Shown here piece after piece: positions 16,247 through 23,440 of a stretch of 33,340 nt of DNA. The translations under genes were made by a program, and so were the position numbers. The notes beneath the pieces are model-generated. The model was not told the DNA's origin. It made no database searches and saw only the letters and a list, made by a program, of their open reading frames with translations. Origin of the DNA: JBOFLG01 sp051657745 (lineage in GTDB: Bacteria; Actinomycetota; Actinomycetes; Actinomycetales; Dermatophilaceae); the NCBI GenBank assembly GCA_051657745.1, contig JBOFLG010000130.1, positions 1 through 33,340 on the forward strand, read 5' to 3'. Position 1 is the stretch's first letter; every line of letters starts with the position of its first letter.

Positions 16247-16894
16247 TCACGCCTCGGCGTGCACCTCGGCCACCGGCGACGCTGCTGCTGACTCCTCGGC
16301 CACCGGCGAAGGCGATGCCGACTCCTCGGTACGAGCAGCCGCAGCCCCGTCGCGCCGGCGACGCTGCTCGGCACGGGCCTCGGCTTTCTTCTTGGTTGGA
16401 GCCAGCACCATGACCATGTTGCGGCCGTCCTGCTTAGGTGCGGACTCAACAGTTCCCAACTCGAGAACGTCCTCAGCGAGGCGCTGAAGCAGTCGGAAAC
16501 CGAGTTCTGGTCGGCTCTGCTCTCGCCCGCGGAACATGATCGTGACCTTGACCTTGTCGCCGCCACGAAGGAAGCGCTCGACATGGCCGCGCTTGGTGCC
16601 ATAGTCGTGCGGGTCGATCTTGGGCCGGAGCTTGATCTCCTTGATGATGGTGTTGACTTGGTTCTTGCGCGCTTCACGTGCCTTCATCGCGGCTTCGTAC
16701 TTGTACTTGCCGAAGTCCATGAGTTTGGCAACCGGCGGCTTGGCCATCGGTGCGACCTCGACGAGGTCGAGGTCCGCTTCAGCGGCCAATCTGAGGGCGT
16801 CCTCGACCCGGACGATGCCAACCTGCTCCCCGTTGGGTCCGACCAACCGCACCTCGGGAACCCGGATGCGGTCGTTGATGCGTGGCTCGCTGAT
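16247..16894 (-). CDS. infC: Translation initiation factor IF-3, starting at an ATC codon
   Basis: IF-3 binds the 30S subunit and checks start-codon selection. The conserved N-terminus SEPRINDRIRVPEVRLVG is encoded directly after ATC at 16894-16892. AAGGAG (16906-16901 complement) ends six bases before this codon, and an in-frame TGA lies four codons upstream, leaving no ATG, GTG or TTG in between. The next GTG (16852) would remove the conserved N-terminus. E. coli infC also starts at a rare codon (AUU), which makes IF-3 limit its own synthesis. The 215-residue protein has a long Ala/Glu/Pro-rich C-terminal tail with a 10-codon repeat. Confidence 0.93.
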   Translation of the reverse strand: MSEPRINDRIRVPEVRLVGPNGEQVGIVRVEDALRLAAEADLDLVEVAPMAKPPVAKLMDFGKYKYEAAMKAREARKNQVNTIIKEIKLRPKIDPHDYGTKRGHVERFLRGGDKVKVTIMFRGREQSRPELGFRLLQRLAEDVLELGTVESAPKQDGRNMVMVLAPTKKKAEARAEQRRRRDGAAAARTEESASPSPVAEESAAASPVAEVHAEA

Positions 16895-17277
16895 GTGTGT
16901 CTCCTTACGTCACTAATGCGGCGGTGACCTGCCGGCATGAGAAGAGGCCTCTCGCACCACGTACGCGAGAAGCCTCGAACCAACCGGTCCACCACGGGAT
17001 GCCGCCGCCTCAGCGTCGCCGCCGAAGCGCGCGACATCTCGTCGCGGACCGGGGACCCGGCAACCTTGCGGCCGACGCGGGTGGAAGAACACTTCTCTTG
17101 CATACCGCCGTATTGAGAGGCGGTCGGTCAGCAGGTCACGATAGCAGCGCCGACCACCGGGCCGAAATTGCCTCACGACGACCAGTGCCCGATACCGACC
17201 GACCACCTCGCCTTTCGGCTCATCTGACACGACCGAACAGGCGGCACGGCGCCGCGGAGCCATCGGCAAGGTCTCGC
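16895..17277 (-). promoter_or_regulatory. infC leader region with a strong hairpin
   Basis: The gap between the SseB-like gene and infC. On the transcribed strand a 12-bp stem with one G-U pair forms between GAGGCTTCTCGC (16976-16965) and GCGAGAGGCCTC (16955-16944), with a 9-nt loop. It lies about 50 nt before the infC start. No T-run follows, so it is a leader structure or attenuator rather than a classic terminator. A weak promoter candidate on the minus strand is TTTCGG-N18-TATCGT, with its -10 near 17144-17139. I see no convincing leader peptide. Confidence 0.5.
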
Positions 17278-18030
17278 TCAGACAAGACGAAAGGCCAAGC
17301 CGTCGATCCGGTCCCGCACCTCCACATCGGTGGCGAGCCGCTCACCGACCCGAGCGGCAATGGCTCGCACGTCATCCGGGATCAGGCTGGGCCGCAGGGT
17401 CAGCACCACGCCAAGTACCCCAGCGCCCCGCGGCGTGCCATCCTCCACAGCGGATGCCGAGACATCCACCTCCTCGGCGGCCGCAGCCGTGACCGCGCGG
17501 CGTACCGCCGGGTCCTGATGCGCCGGGAGCCACGGACGCTCCTGCGCCATTGCCCGGACCATCGATGCGCGCAGCACCCGGGTGTGCGGACCGGCAACAT
17601 CGAGAACGATGACGTCGCAGCCCTCGGCGAGCGCGGCGTGAGCTGCCCGTGCCGCACTCACCGGCACCGGCCGGGCATCCGGATTCCAGGACCGCAGAGC
17701 GTCAACCCCGGAAAACACCGGGAGGGCGCGCTGACCGCCCGGTGCGACCAGTGTGACCGCTGCCATCTCGACCACGTTCGTCTGAGCCGGGTCGCCATCC
17801 GGTCCGGCCTGAGCGGACACGCCGACGACTGCGACGAGCAGGCGGGTGCCCTCGACCGCCCGAGCCACGGCGAGGTCGTCGGCGGGCTCGGCGGCGAGAA
17901 CAGCCACCAGGGCCGGGTCTGCGGCACCGGTGTCGCCCTCGGCACCGCTGCGACGGACGTGGCGACCATTCCATGGCACTGCGGCTGAGTCCCCCGCCGC
18001 CCGGGCGTCCGCCGTACGACCGTCGTTCAC
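17278..18030 (-). CDS. SseB-family protein
   Basis: A 250-residue protein of the SseB N-terminal domain family. The diagnostic region is LPVFSGVDALRSWNPDARPV followed by AARAAHAALAEGCDVIVLDVAG (about residues 110-150). The family is common between priA and infC in actinobacteria, and its biochemical role there is not established. GTG 18030 is chosen because the reading frame upstream enters priA out of frame and has no natural-looking sequence. A C-terminal part (LTLRPSLIPDDVRAIAARVG) resembles the SseB C-terminal domain. No signal peptide or membrane segment. Confidence 0.8.
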   Translation of the reverse strand: MNDGRTADARAAGDSAAVPWNGRHVRRSGAEGDTGAADPALVAVLAAEPADDLAVARAVEGTRLLVAVVGVSAQAGPDGDPAQTNVVEMAAVTLVAPGGQRALPVFSGVDALRSWNPDARPVPVSAARAAHAALAEGCDVIVLDVAGPHTRVLRASMVRAMAQERPWLPAHQDPAVRRAVTAAAAEEVDVSASAVEDGTPRGAGVLGVVLTLRPSLIPDDVRAIAARVGERLATDVEVRDRIDGLAFRLV

Positions 18031-18100
18031 GTCACCGGACCCGCAACGCCCGCGCGCCCGCGGGAGGGGCAGTAGTTCCAGTGACGGGAGCCGTCCGTAC

Positions 18101-18838
18101 TCACGAGCAGCCGGCCGCGTCACGTGCCTCCGCGAGCGTGAACGCCTGGCGGTAGAGCGCGGAGCCGATGATGGCACCCTCCACCCCATCGCCCACCAGG
18201 GCACGGATGGCGACGATGTCAGCCACGGTCGAGATCCCGCCGGACGCGACGACCGGGCGATCGGTGCGGGCACATACGTCGCGCAGCAGTGCCAGGTTCG
18301 GCCCCTGCAGCATGCCGTCCTTGGCGACATCGGTGACCACGTAGCGGGCGCATCCCTCGGTGTCGAGCCGGGCGAGAGTCTCCCAGAGGTCGCCGCCGTC
18401 CCTGGTCCAGCCACGGGCGGCCAGGGTGCTGCCACGCACGTCCAGCCCGACGGCGACCCGATCACCGTGCGCGGCGATCACGGCCGCGGTCCACTCGGGG
18501 TCCTCGAGCGCGGCAGTGCCGAGGTTGACTCGGCGACACCCGGTGGCAAGAGCCCGCGTCAAGGTCTCGTCGTCGCGGATCCCACCACTCATCTCGACAT
18601 CGATGTCCAGGCGGCCGACGATCTCGGCGAGAACGCCAGCGTTAGAGCCACGACCGAACGCAGCATCGAGGTCGACGAGGTGCAGCCACTCGGCGCCCTG
18701 GGCCTGCCAGGCGAGCGCGGCATCCACCGGGTCACCGAACTCGCCTCCAGTACCGGCAACACCCTGAACCAGCTGAACCGCCCTCCCATCGGCGACATCG
18801 ACGGCGGGCAGGAGTTGGAGGCGTGGAAGTTCGGTCAT
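18101..18838 (-). CDS. priA: Phosphoribosyl isomerase A (HisA, probably bifunctional HisA/TrpF)
   Basis: A 245-residue (beta-alpha)8 barrel that isomerises ProFAR in histidine synthesis. The two catalytic Asp residues are D14 (PAVDVADG) and D170 (VVTDVAKDGMLQGPN). SGGIRDD and RGWTRDGGDLWE, with W144, are the hallmarks of actinobacterial PriA, which also performs the TrpF step of tryptophan synthesis. The bifunctional call follows from family knowledge and could be confirmed by absence of trpF elsewhere. AAGGA precedes the ATG. hisF, often the next gene, is missing. Confidence 0.94.
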   Translation of the reverse strand: MTELPRLQLLPAVDVADGRAVQLVQGVAGTGGEFGDPVDAALAWQAQGAEWLHLVDLDAAFGRGSNAGVLAEIVGRLDIDVEMSGGIRDDETLTRALATGCRRVNLGTAALEDPEWTAAVIAAHGDRVAVGLDVRGSTLAARGWTRDGGDLWETLARLDTEGCARYVVTDVAKDGMLQGPNLALLRDVCARTDRPVVASGGISTVADIVAIRALVGDGVEGAIIGSALYRQAFTLAEARDAAGCS

Positions 18839-18881
18839 GGGAATCCTTCGTCAGGGTGGGGCGGATGACGGACGCGGCGGC

Positions 18882-19523
18882 TTAGAGGGTGCGGACCCAG
18901 TTCTCGAGCAGGGCCAGGCCCGCATCGCCGGACTTCTCGGGGTGGAACTGGGTCGCCGAGAGCAGGCCGTGCTCGACCGCGGCGACGAACCGCTCACCGT
19001 GCTCGGCCCGGGTGACGAGAGGCGAGGCCGGCGCGACTGCCGGGCCGGGCCGCGGCGGGTCCCACCGATGGACGGCGTACGAGTGCACGAAGTAGAAGCG
19101 CTCCGCCTCGATACCGGCAAACAGCGTGCTGCCCGCTGGCACCTCGACGGTGGACCAGCCCATGTGGGGCACCACCGGTGCGGTCAGCCGCGACACCGTG
19201 CCCGACCACCGCCGCAGACCAGCAAGCGGCGCCTCGCTCGGCTCGATCGAGGTGTCGAACAGCACCTGCATGCCGACACACACGCCAAGCACCGGCCGCC
19301 CGCTGGCGAGCCGTCGGTCGATGAGGAGCGGACCATCCGCAGCCCGCAGCCCGGCCAGGCAGGCGTGGAAGTTTCCCACCCCCGGGACGAACAACCCATC
19401 GGCGGCGAGCACCGCATTCCGGTCAGCGGTCAGCGCGACCTGTGCGCCGACCCGCTCGAGCGCGCGGACCGCGCTGCGCACGTTGCCGCTTCCGTAGTCA
19501 AGAACCACGACCGACCGACTCAT
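18882..19523 (-). CDS. hisH: Imidazole glycerol phosphate synthase glutaminase subunit
   Basis: A 213-residue class I glutamine amidotransferase that feeds ammonia to HisF. The catalytic triad is visible: C82 (GVCVGMQ), H194 and E196 (TQFHPEKSG). VPGVGNF (47-52) is the conserved oxyanion-side motif, and SYAVH also fits. The ATG at 19523 overlaps the stop of the unknown upstream gene as ATGA. Its obligatory partner hisF is not in this window. Confidence 0.95.
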   Translation of the reverse strand: MSRSVVVLDYGSGNVRSAVRALERVGAQVALTADRNAVLAADGLFVPGVGNFHACLAGLRAADGPLLIDRRLASGRPVLGVCVGMQVLFDTSIEPSEAPLAGLRRWSGTVSRLTAPVVPHMGWSTVEVPAGSTLFAGIEAERFYFVHSYAVHRWDPPRPGPAVAPASPLVTRAEHGERFVAAVEHGLLSATQFHPEKSGDAGLALLENWVRTL

Positions 19524-20146
19524 CGCGCGCCCCGCTCGGCCTGGGTCTCGGACTCCTCCGCCACGAGCCGGTCGAACGCAAGTACGCCGCGCGCCGAGGG
19601 CTCGACCTGGACCGATCCGGCGACGTGCTGCCGCAAGATGAGTTCGCGGCCGGGCAGCCCGAGCAGACCGAGCACGGTGAGCACCACATCGAGCGGCGAG
19701 CCGCGCCTGGACCGCAGCACCTCGGCGACCTGCTCCTCCCTGACCTGTCCGGACGCTCCAGCGAGGTCCAGCAAGGTGGTGAGCCGCAGCGAGGACAGGT
19801 CCGGAGTGTCGACCGTACCGGCGCCTGGTTCCCAGATCAGCCATCGCTGCCGACCGCGCAGGCCACCGGCCTGGACGGTGAACACGGCTCGGCCGCGCAC
19901 GTCGAAGAACCCCAGAGCCGGCCGGCACCGCAGCGAGGCCGGCCTGGCCGCCAACACTTCCAGGCCGATGTCGTAGGGCGCGGCGCTGCGGGCGTGGTCC
20001 TGGATGAGGGCAACCCCGGTCCAGGAGCCCAACGGGGCCACCGTCACCGCGACCAGCCCACGCCGCATCCACCGGGTGACTGCCGCCGACGGGCGACGGA
20101 CCAGCACCAGCCCGTGCCCACCGACCGGCCTCGGGTCACTGGCCAC
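19520..20146 (-). CDS. Unknown protein between hisB and hisH
   Basis: A 208-residue protein that I do not recognise. It starts at GTG 20146, three bases after the hisB stop, and ends overlapping hisH as ATGA, so it is firmly part of the his operon. The N-terminal half (VGGHGLVLVRR, GSWTGVALIQDH, ALGFFDVRGRAVFTV) reads as a beta-rich fold; the C-terminal half (SSLRLTTLLDLAGASGQV, REEQVAEVLRSRRG) is helical. No clear membrane segment, signal peptide or catalytic motif. Genes of unknown function occur at this position in other actinobacteria, which suggests a conserved but undefined link to histidine synthesis. Confidence 0.8.
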   Translation of the reverse strand: MASDPRPVGGHGLVLVRRPSAAVTRWMRRGLVAVTVAPLGSWTGVALIQDHARSAAPYDIGLEVLAARPASLRCRPALGFFDVRGRAVFTVQAGGLRGRQRWLIWEPGAGTVDTPDLSSLRLTTLLDLAGASGQVREEQVAEVLRSRRGSPLDVVLTVLGLLGLPGRELILRQHVAGSVQVEPSARGVLAFDRLVAEESETQAERGAR

Positions 20147-20149
20147 GAC

Positions 20150-20764
20150 CTAGAGCGCCCCCTTCGCGCTCGGCACGCCGACCACCCGGGAGTCGCGGGC
20201 GAGCGCCTGGCGAAGTGCCCGGGCAAGCGCCTTGAACTGCGCCTCGACGACGTGATGCGGGTCCCGCCCAGACAAAACCCGGACATGCAGGGCAATCTGG
20301 GCGTGGAAAGCGAACGACTCCAGGACGTGCCGGGTGAGGGAGCCGACATAGTGACCACCGATCACGACGTACTCCTGGCCAGCCGGTTCCCCGGTGTGGA
20401 CCACGTAGGGCCGGCCGGCGACGTCGACGACGGCCTGGACGAGCGCTTCGTCGAGCGGCACCGTGGCGTCGCCGAAGCGGGCGATGCCGGTCTTGTCGCC
20501 GAGCGCCTCACGGACCGCCTGGCCCAGCACGATCGCAACGTCCTCGACGGTGTGGTGCGCGTCGACGTGAAGGTCGCCGTTGGCTCTGACCGTGAGGTCG
20601 AGGAGCGCGTGCTTGGCCAACGAGAGCAGCATGTGGTCGTAGAACGGAACGCCGGTGGCGACATCGCCCCGGCCACTGCCGTCCAGGTCGACGCTCACCT
20701 CGACCGAACTCTCGGATGTCGAGCGGCGCACACTGGCGGTGCGGTGGGGCTCGGCGGTGGTCAC
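20150..20764 (-). CDS. hisB: Imidazoleglycerol-phosphate dehydratase
   Basis: A 204-residue single-function IGP dehydratase (no histidinol-phosphatase domain). Metal-binding His/Glu motifs are FYDHML, DAHHTVEDVAIVLGQA, HVLESFAFHAQIALHV and GRDPHHVVEAQFKALARAL. GTG 20764 overlaps the hisC stop as GTGA and has GGAGGA about seven bases upstream; a GTG six bases further upstream sits too close to that site. Confidence 0.95.
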   Translation of the reverse strand: MTTAEPHRTASVRRSTSESSVEVSVDLDGSGRGDVATGVPFYDHMLLSLAKHALLDLTVRANGDLHVDAHHTVEDVAIVLGQAVREALGDKTGIARFGDATVPLDEALVQAVVDVAGRPYVVHTGEPAGQEYVVIGGHYVGSLTRHVLESFAFHAQIALHVRVLSGRDPHHVVEAQFKALARALRQALARDSRVVGVPSAKGAL

Positions 20765-21891
20765 GGACACACTCCTCCACGGTGGGTAACGGCTACCGCG
20801 GCCACGGCCTCGAGGAAGCGCGATGTCTCGTCGGGCGTACCCGCGGTGACCCGAAGATAGTGCGGGATGCCGACGTCGCGGACCAGGACACCCCGCTCCA
20901 GGAGCGCCTCCCAGGTGGCGCGGCTGTCCGCGAGGCCGCCAAACAGAACAAAGTTGGCATCGCTCGGTACCGGCTCCAGACCGGCACGGTGCAGTTCGTC
21001 GACCACTCGGTCGCGCTGTTCCTTGACCACCCCGACGGTGTCGAGCAGGAGATCGGCGTGCGCCAACGCCGCGAGCGCAACCGCCTGGGTCGTCGAGGAG
21101 AGGTGATACGGCATCCGTACCAGGCGCAGCGCGTCGATCACGGCCGGGTCTGCGGCGAGGTAGCCGAGCCGCCCGCCGGCGAGGGCGAAGGCCTTGCTCA
21201 TCGTGCGGGTGACGACCAGCCGTGGCCGCCCGGCTAGCAGGCCGAGCGCGCTCGGCGTCCCGGGCCGAGCGAACTCCGCGTAGGCCTCGTCGACAACAAT
21301 GAGCGCGCCCTCGGCCGCCTCGTAGACGGCCTCGACGACATCCAGCCCGAGTGCCGTGCCGGTGGGGTTGTTCGGCGAACACAGGAACACCGCGCTGGGC
21401 CGGTGTTCGCGCACCTGGGCCACCGCCCGGTCGACATCGAGGTCGAACTGCCCGCCGCCGGCGACTCCGCGCAGACCGTCGATCCATCCCGTTCCGGTGG
21501 TCGCGGCGATGACCGGGTGCATCGAGTACGCCGGGGTGAAGCCGAGCGCGCGCCGGCCGGGGCCACCGAATGCCTGCAGCAGATGCAGCAGCACCTCGTT
21601 GGAGCCGTTGCCGGCCCAGACCTGCTCCGGCGCCACCACCGTGCCACTGCGACACAGGTACCCAGCCAGCGCCTCGCGCAGCGCCGTGAACTCGCGATCG
21701 GGGTAACGGTTCAAGCCGGACGCCGCGTCGCGCACCGCCTGCACGATCGCCTCGACCACCGGTGGAGGCACCGGATATGAGTTCTCGTTGGTGTTGAGCG
21801 CCACCGGCACCGCGACCTGCGGTGCGCCATAGGGAGTGCGGCCGTGCAAGTCGGGCCGCACCATCCCCGCCACCGTTGCCCGTGCATTCAT
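20761..21891 (-). CDS. hisC: Histidinol-phosphate aminotransferase
   Basis: A class I/II PLP-dependent aminotransferase of about 376 residues. Seen are LNTNENSYPVPPPV, GNGSNEVLLHLLQAFGGPG, SPNNPTGTALG, VVDEAYAEFA and the cofactor-binding lysine in TRTMSKAFALAGGRLGY. Two in-frame ATGs lie at 21897 and 21891. I prefer 21891 because TAGACT lies exactly 7 nt before it, as before hisD and map, and neither start has a Shine-Dalgarno. The hisD-hisC gap is about 95 bp, so hisC may have its own promoter. Confidence 0.94.
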   Translation of the reverse strand: MNARATVAGMVRPDLHGRTPYGAPQVAVPVALNTNENSYPVPPPVVEAIVQAVRDAASGLNRYPDREFTALREALAGYLCRSGTVVAPEQVWAGNGSNEVLLHLLQAFGGPGRRALGFTPAYSMHPVIAATTGTGWIDGLRGVAGGGQFDLDVDRAVAQVREHRPSAVFLCSPNNPTGTALGLDVVEAVYEAAEGALIVVDEAYAEFARPGTPSALGLLAGRPRLVVTRTMSKAFALAGGRLGYLAADPAVIDALRLVRMPYHLSSTTQAVALAALAHADLLLDTVGVVKEQRDRVVDELHRAGLEPVPSDANFVLFGGLADSRATWEALLERGVLVRDVGIPHYLRVTAGTPDETSRFLEAVAAVAVTHRGGVCP

Positions 21892-21904
21892 GGGCATGAG
21901 TCTA
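21892..21904 (-). promoter_or_regulatory. Putative leaderless promoter of hisC
   Basis: TAGACT on the minus strand (21904-21899) is followed by 7 nt and the ATG at 21891. No Shine-Dalgarno and no clear -35 are visible. Confidence 0.45.
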
Positions 21905-21992
21905 GAGAAGCCCGACCCGGCCACGGATTGTGCCAGGGTCGTCGGCGCGACCGGACGGCGGAGCGCCAGCACGCCGGCCCCGGGCCAGGCGC

Positions 21993-23342
21993 TCAGTGAC
22001 CGGGCTCGACGTCGGGCACTCGGGCGAGCACGGCTTCGCCATGGGCCGGGAGATCCTCGGCCCGCGACAGCGCAACGACATGGCGCCCGACCGCACGCAG
22101 GGCCGCCTCGGTGTACTCGACGACGTGGATGCCGCGGAGGAACGTCTGGACCGACAATCCGCTGCTGTGGCACGCGGCGCCACCGGTGGGAAGGACGTGG
22201 TTCGACCCGGCGCAGTAGTCGCCCAGGCTGACCGGCGCCCAGGTGCCCACGAACACCGCACCGGCGTTACGCACGCGGGAGGCGACCGCGGCGGCATCCG
22301 CGGTGTGGATCTCGAGGTGCTCGGCGGCGTAGGCGTTGACGACGTCGAGGCCGACGTCGAGGTCGTCGACGAGAACCACCGCCGACTGCCGGCCAGCGAG
22401 CGCGGTGGCGACCCGCTCGGTGTGCTTCGTCTCGGCGACCCGGCGTTCCAGCGTCTCCTCGACCGATGTCGCGAGTGCCTCGCTGTCGGTGACGAGCACC
22501 GCCGCCGCGAGCGGGTCGTGCTCGGCCTGCGAGACCAGGTCGGCGGCGACGTGCTCGGCGTCGGCGCCGGCATCGGCGAGCACGGCGATCTCGGTGGGCC
22601 CGGCCTCGGAGTCGATGCCGATGACTCCCCGGAGCAGCCGCTTGGCCGCTGCGACGTAGACGTTGCCCGGGCCGGTGACCAGCGCGACCGGCTCGCAGAC
22701 GGCACCGCCGTCGTCGAAACCGTAGGCGAACCCGGCGACCGCCTGGGCCCCACCCATCGCCCACACCTCGTCGACCTCGAGCAGCGCGCACGCGGCAAGG
22801 ATCGTGGGGTGCGGCCACCCATCGTGGTCCGCTTGCGGCGGGCTGGCGACGGCCAGGCTCGGCACGCCCGCGAGCTGGGCCGGCACGACGTTCATCACCA
22901 CACTGCTCGGGTACACGGCAAGCCCGCCCGGCACGTAGAGGCCCACCCGGTCCACCGGCACCCAGCGCTCGGTCACGGTGGCGCCGTCGGCCACCGCGGT
23001 CGTGGTGTCCGCCCTGCGCTGGTCGGCGTGCACGACCCGCGACCGCCGGATCGACTCCGCCAGCGCGGCCCGCACCACCGGGTCGAGCGTCTCCAGGGCC
23101 GACCGGATGACGCCGGCCGGCACCCGCAGGCTGGGCGGTGCCACCCCGTCGAACCGCTCGGCCGCGGCATAGAGCGCCGGGGCGCCCCGGTGGCGCACGT
23201 CGTCGCAGATCGGGCGCACCGCGGCGAGCGCCGCGTCGACGTCGTACTCGGCGCGCGGCAGCGCGGCTCGCAACTCGCGCAGGCCTGGGCGCCGACCACG
23301 CAGGTCGAGCCGGGGGATGACGCGCGCACCGCTCTCAGACAT
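21993..23342 (-). CDS. hisD: Histidinol dehydrogenase
   Basis: A 449-residue zinc enzyme that oxidises histidinol to histidine in two NAD-dependent steps. Motifs: VPGGLAVYPSSVVMNVVPA, TGPGNVYVAAAKRLL, IDSEAGPTEIAVLAD, AEHDP and, near the C-terminus, GSNHVLPTGGAA. First gene of the his operon. ATG 23342 lies exactly 7 nt after TAGACT and lacks a ribosome-binding site, which fits a leaderless transcript. Confidence 0.96.
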   Translation of the reverse strand: MSESGARVIPRLDLRGRRPGLRELRAALPRAEYDVDAALAAVRPICDDVRHRGAPALYAAAERFDGVAPPSLRVPAGVIRSALETLDPVVRAALAESIRRSRVVHADQRRADTTTAVADGATVTERWVPVDRVGLYVPGGLAVYPSSVVMNVVPAQLAGVPSLAVASPPQADHDGWPHPTILAACALLEVDEVWAMGGAQAVAGFAYGFDDGGAVCEPVALVTGPGNVYVAAAKRLLRGVIGIDSEAGPTEIAVLADAGADAEHVAADLVSQAEHDPLAAAVLVTDSEALATSVEETLERRVAETKHTERVATALAGRQSAVVLVDDLDVGLDVVNAYAAEHLEIHTADAAAVASRVRNAGAVFVGTWAPVSLGDYCAGSNHVLPTGGAACHSSGLSVQTFLRGIHVVEYTEAALRAVGRHVVALSRAEDLPAHGEAVLARVPDVEPGH

Positions 23343-23355
23343 GCGTCCCAGTCTA
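23343..23355 (-). promoter_or_regulatory. Putative leaderless promoter of the his operon
   Basis: TAGACT on the minus strand (23355-23350), then GGGACGC, then the hisD ATG. The glnE stop lies about 85 bp upstream, leaving room for a separate promoter. No -35 is evident. Confidence 0.5.
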
Positions 23356-23440
23356 GGTTCCGAGCTCCGGAGCCCCACCGACTCCGGAACTCCCCGACAT
23401 CCGCAGGACCCCGGATGCAGCGTCCTGACCTGCCGCGGAG

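Noticed and set aside
16247..16852. infC starting at GTG 16852
   Set aside because: This would delete the conserved IF-3 N-terminus, which is encoded in frame upstream behind a good ribosome-binding site and an ATC codon.
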